Origin: CAMTWJ01 sp964643605
Lineage (GTDB): Bacteria; Patescibacteriota; Saccharimonadia; Saccharimonadales; 2-12-FULL-41-12
Assembly: GCA_964643605.1 (NCBI GenBank)
Contig: CAZXTF010000006.1
Location: 1-29,033 of the forward strand
DNA length: 29,033 bases
Direction of reading: 5' to 3'
The position numbers and the translations under genes were made by a program. This document shows, in pieces, positions 29,008-29,033 of this stretch; position 1 is the first letter of the stretch; every line of letters begins with the position of its first letter. The notes under the pieces are model-generated. The model searched no databases, was not told where the DNA came from, and saw only the letters and a program-made list of their open reading frames with translations.

Positions 29008-29033
29008 TGGAGGGCCATCTGGGACTCGAACCC
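29008..29033 (-). tRNA. tRNA, 3' end only (identity unknown)
   Basis: The minus strand shows T arm (GGG)-TTCGAGT-CCCAG, acceptor strand ATGGCCC, discriminator T and an encoded CCA. The rest, including the anticodon, lies outside the window, so the amino acid cannot be read. The 5' acceptor should read GGGCCAT. Confidence 0.85.

Noticed and set aside
1..29033. CRISPR array or transposase
   Set aside because: No regularly spaced direct repeats and no transposase or integrase motif were seen anywhere in the window.

Overview
The window looks like chromosome from a candidate-phyla-radiation bacterium, most likely a Saccharibacterium (TM7) or a close relative. The reasons are very tight gene packing with many 1-30 base overlaps, a large VirB4/HerA-like ATPase with a basic tail, LPXTG-type and Cys/Lys-rich secreted proteins, lone enzymes from otherwise missing pathways (a HisG-like protein with no other his genes), and many genes that start a few bases after a -10 box. 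TGA is used as a stop (hisS), so the code is not the UGA=Gly code of Gracilibacteria/Absconditabacteria. The lineage is an inference from gene content; no marker RNA is present.

Left part (1-6000): a pyk-pgk glycolysis pair on the minus strand (pgk is cut by the window edge), tRNA-Glu(TTC), a degenerate second tRNA-Glu whose T arm is replaced by palindromes, an LPXTG-anchored surface protein, a roughly 415-base gene-free block that folds almost completely into nested hairpins (candidate structured RNA), and a GC-rich secreted protein.

Middle (6000-13800): a T4SS-type ATPase; then a minus-strand series of membrane protein, LuxI/FeeM-like N-acyltransferase, ThiF-like adenylating enzyme and a multi-TM sensor histidine kinase, with a single-domain response regulator divergent from it. 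I read this as a candidate signal synthesis and sensing locus.

13800-21400: a minus-strand cluster headed by a histidine-type T-box leader. In order it encodes a HisG-like ATP phosphoribosyltransferase, a LOG-fold protein, an HAD phosphatase, a LOG-kinase fusion, a second HAD phosphatase, a phosphoribosyltransferase-like protein, HisRS and an unknown small protein. The chemistry (PRPP, nucleotide N-glycosidic bonds, phosphate removal, a kinase) and the His-tRNA sensor suggest an undescribed histidine-linked nucleotide pathway or stress response.

Right part (21400-29033): murD, murI and folD; a type II restriction-modification pair (C5 methylase plus ThaI-like nuclease); small membrane and PH-like proteins; a PAP2 phosphatase with a polytopic membrane partner; a gamma-glutamylcyclotransferase-like protein; and, at the edge, the 3' end of a tRNA with a partial copy of that end 183 bases away.
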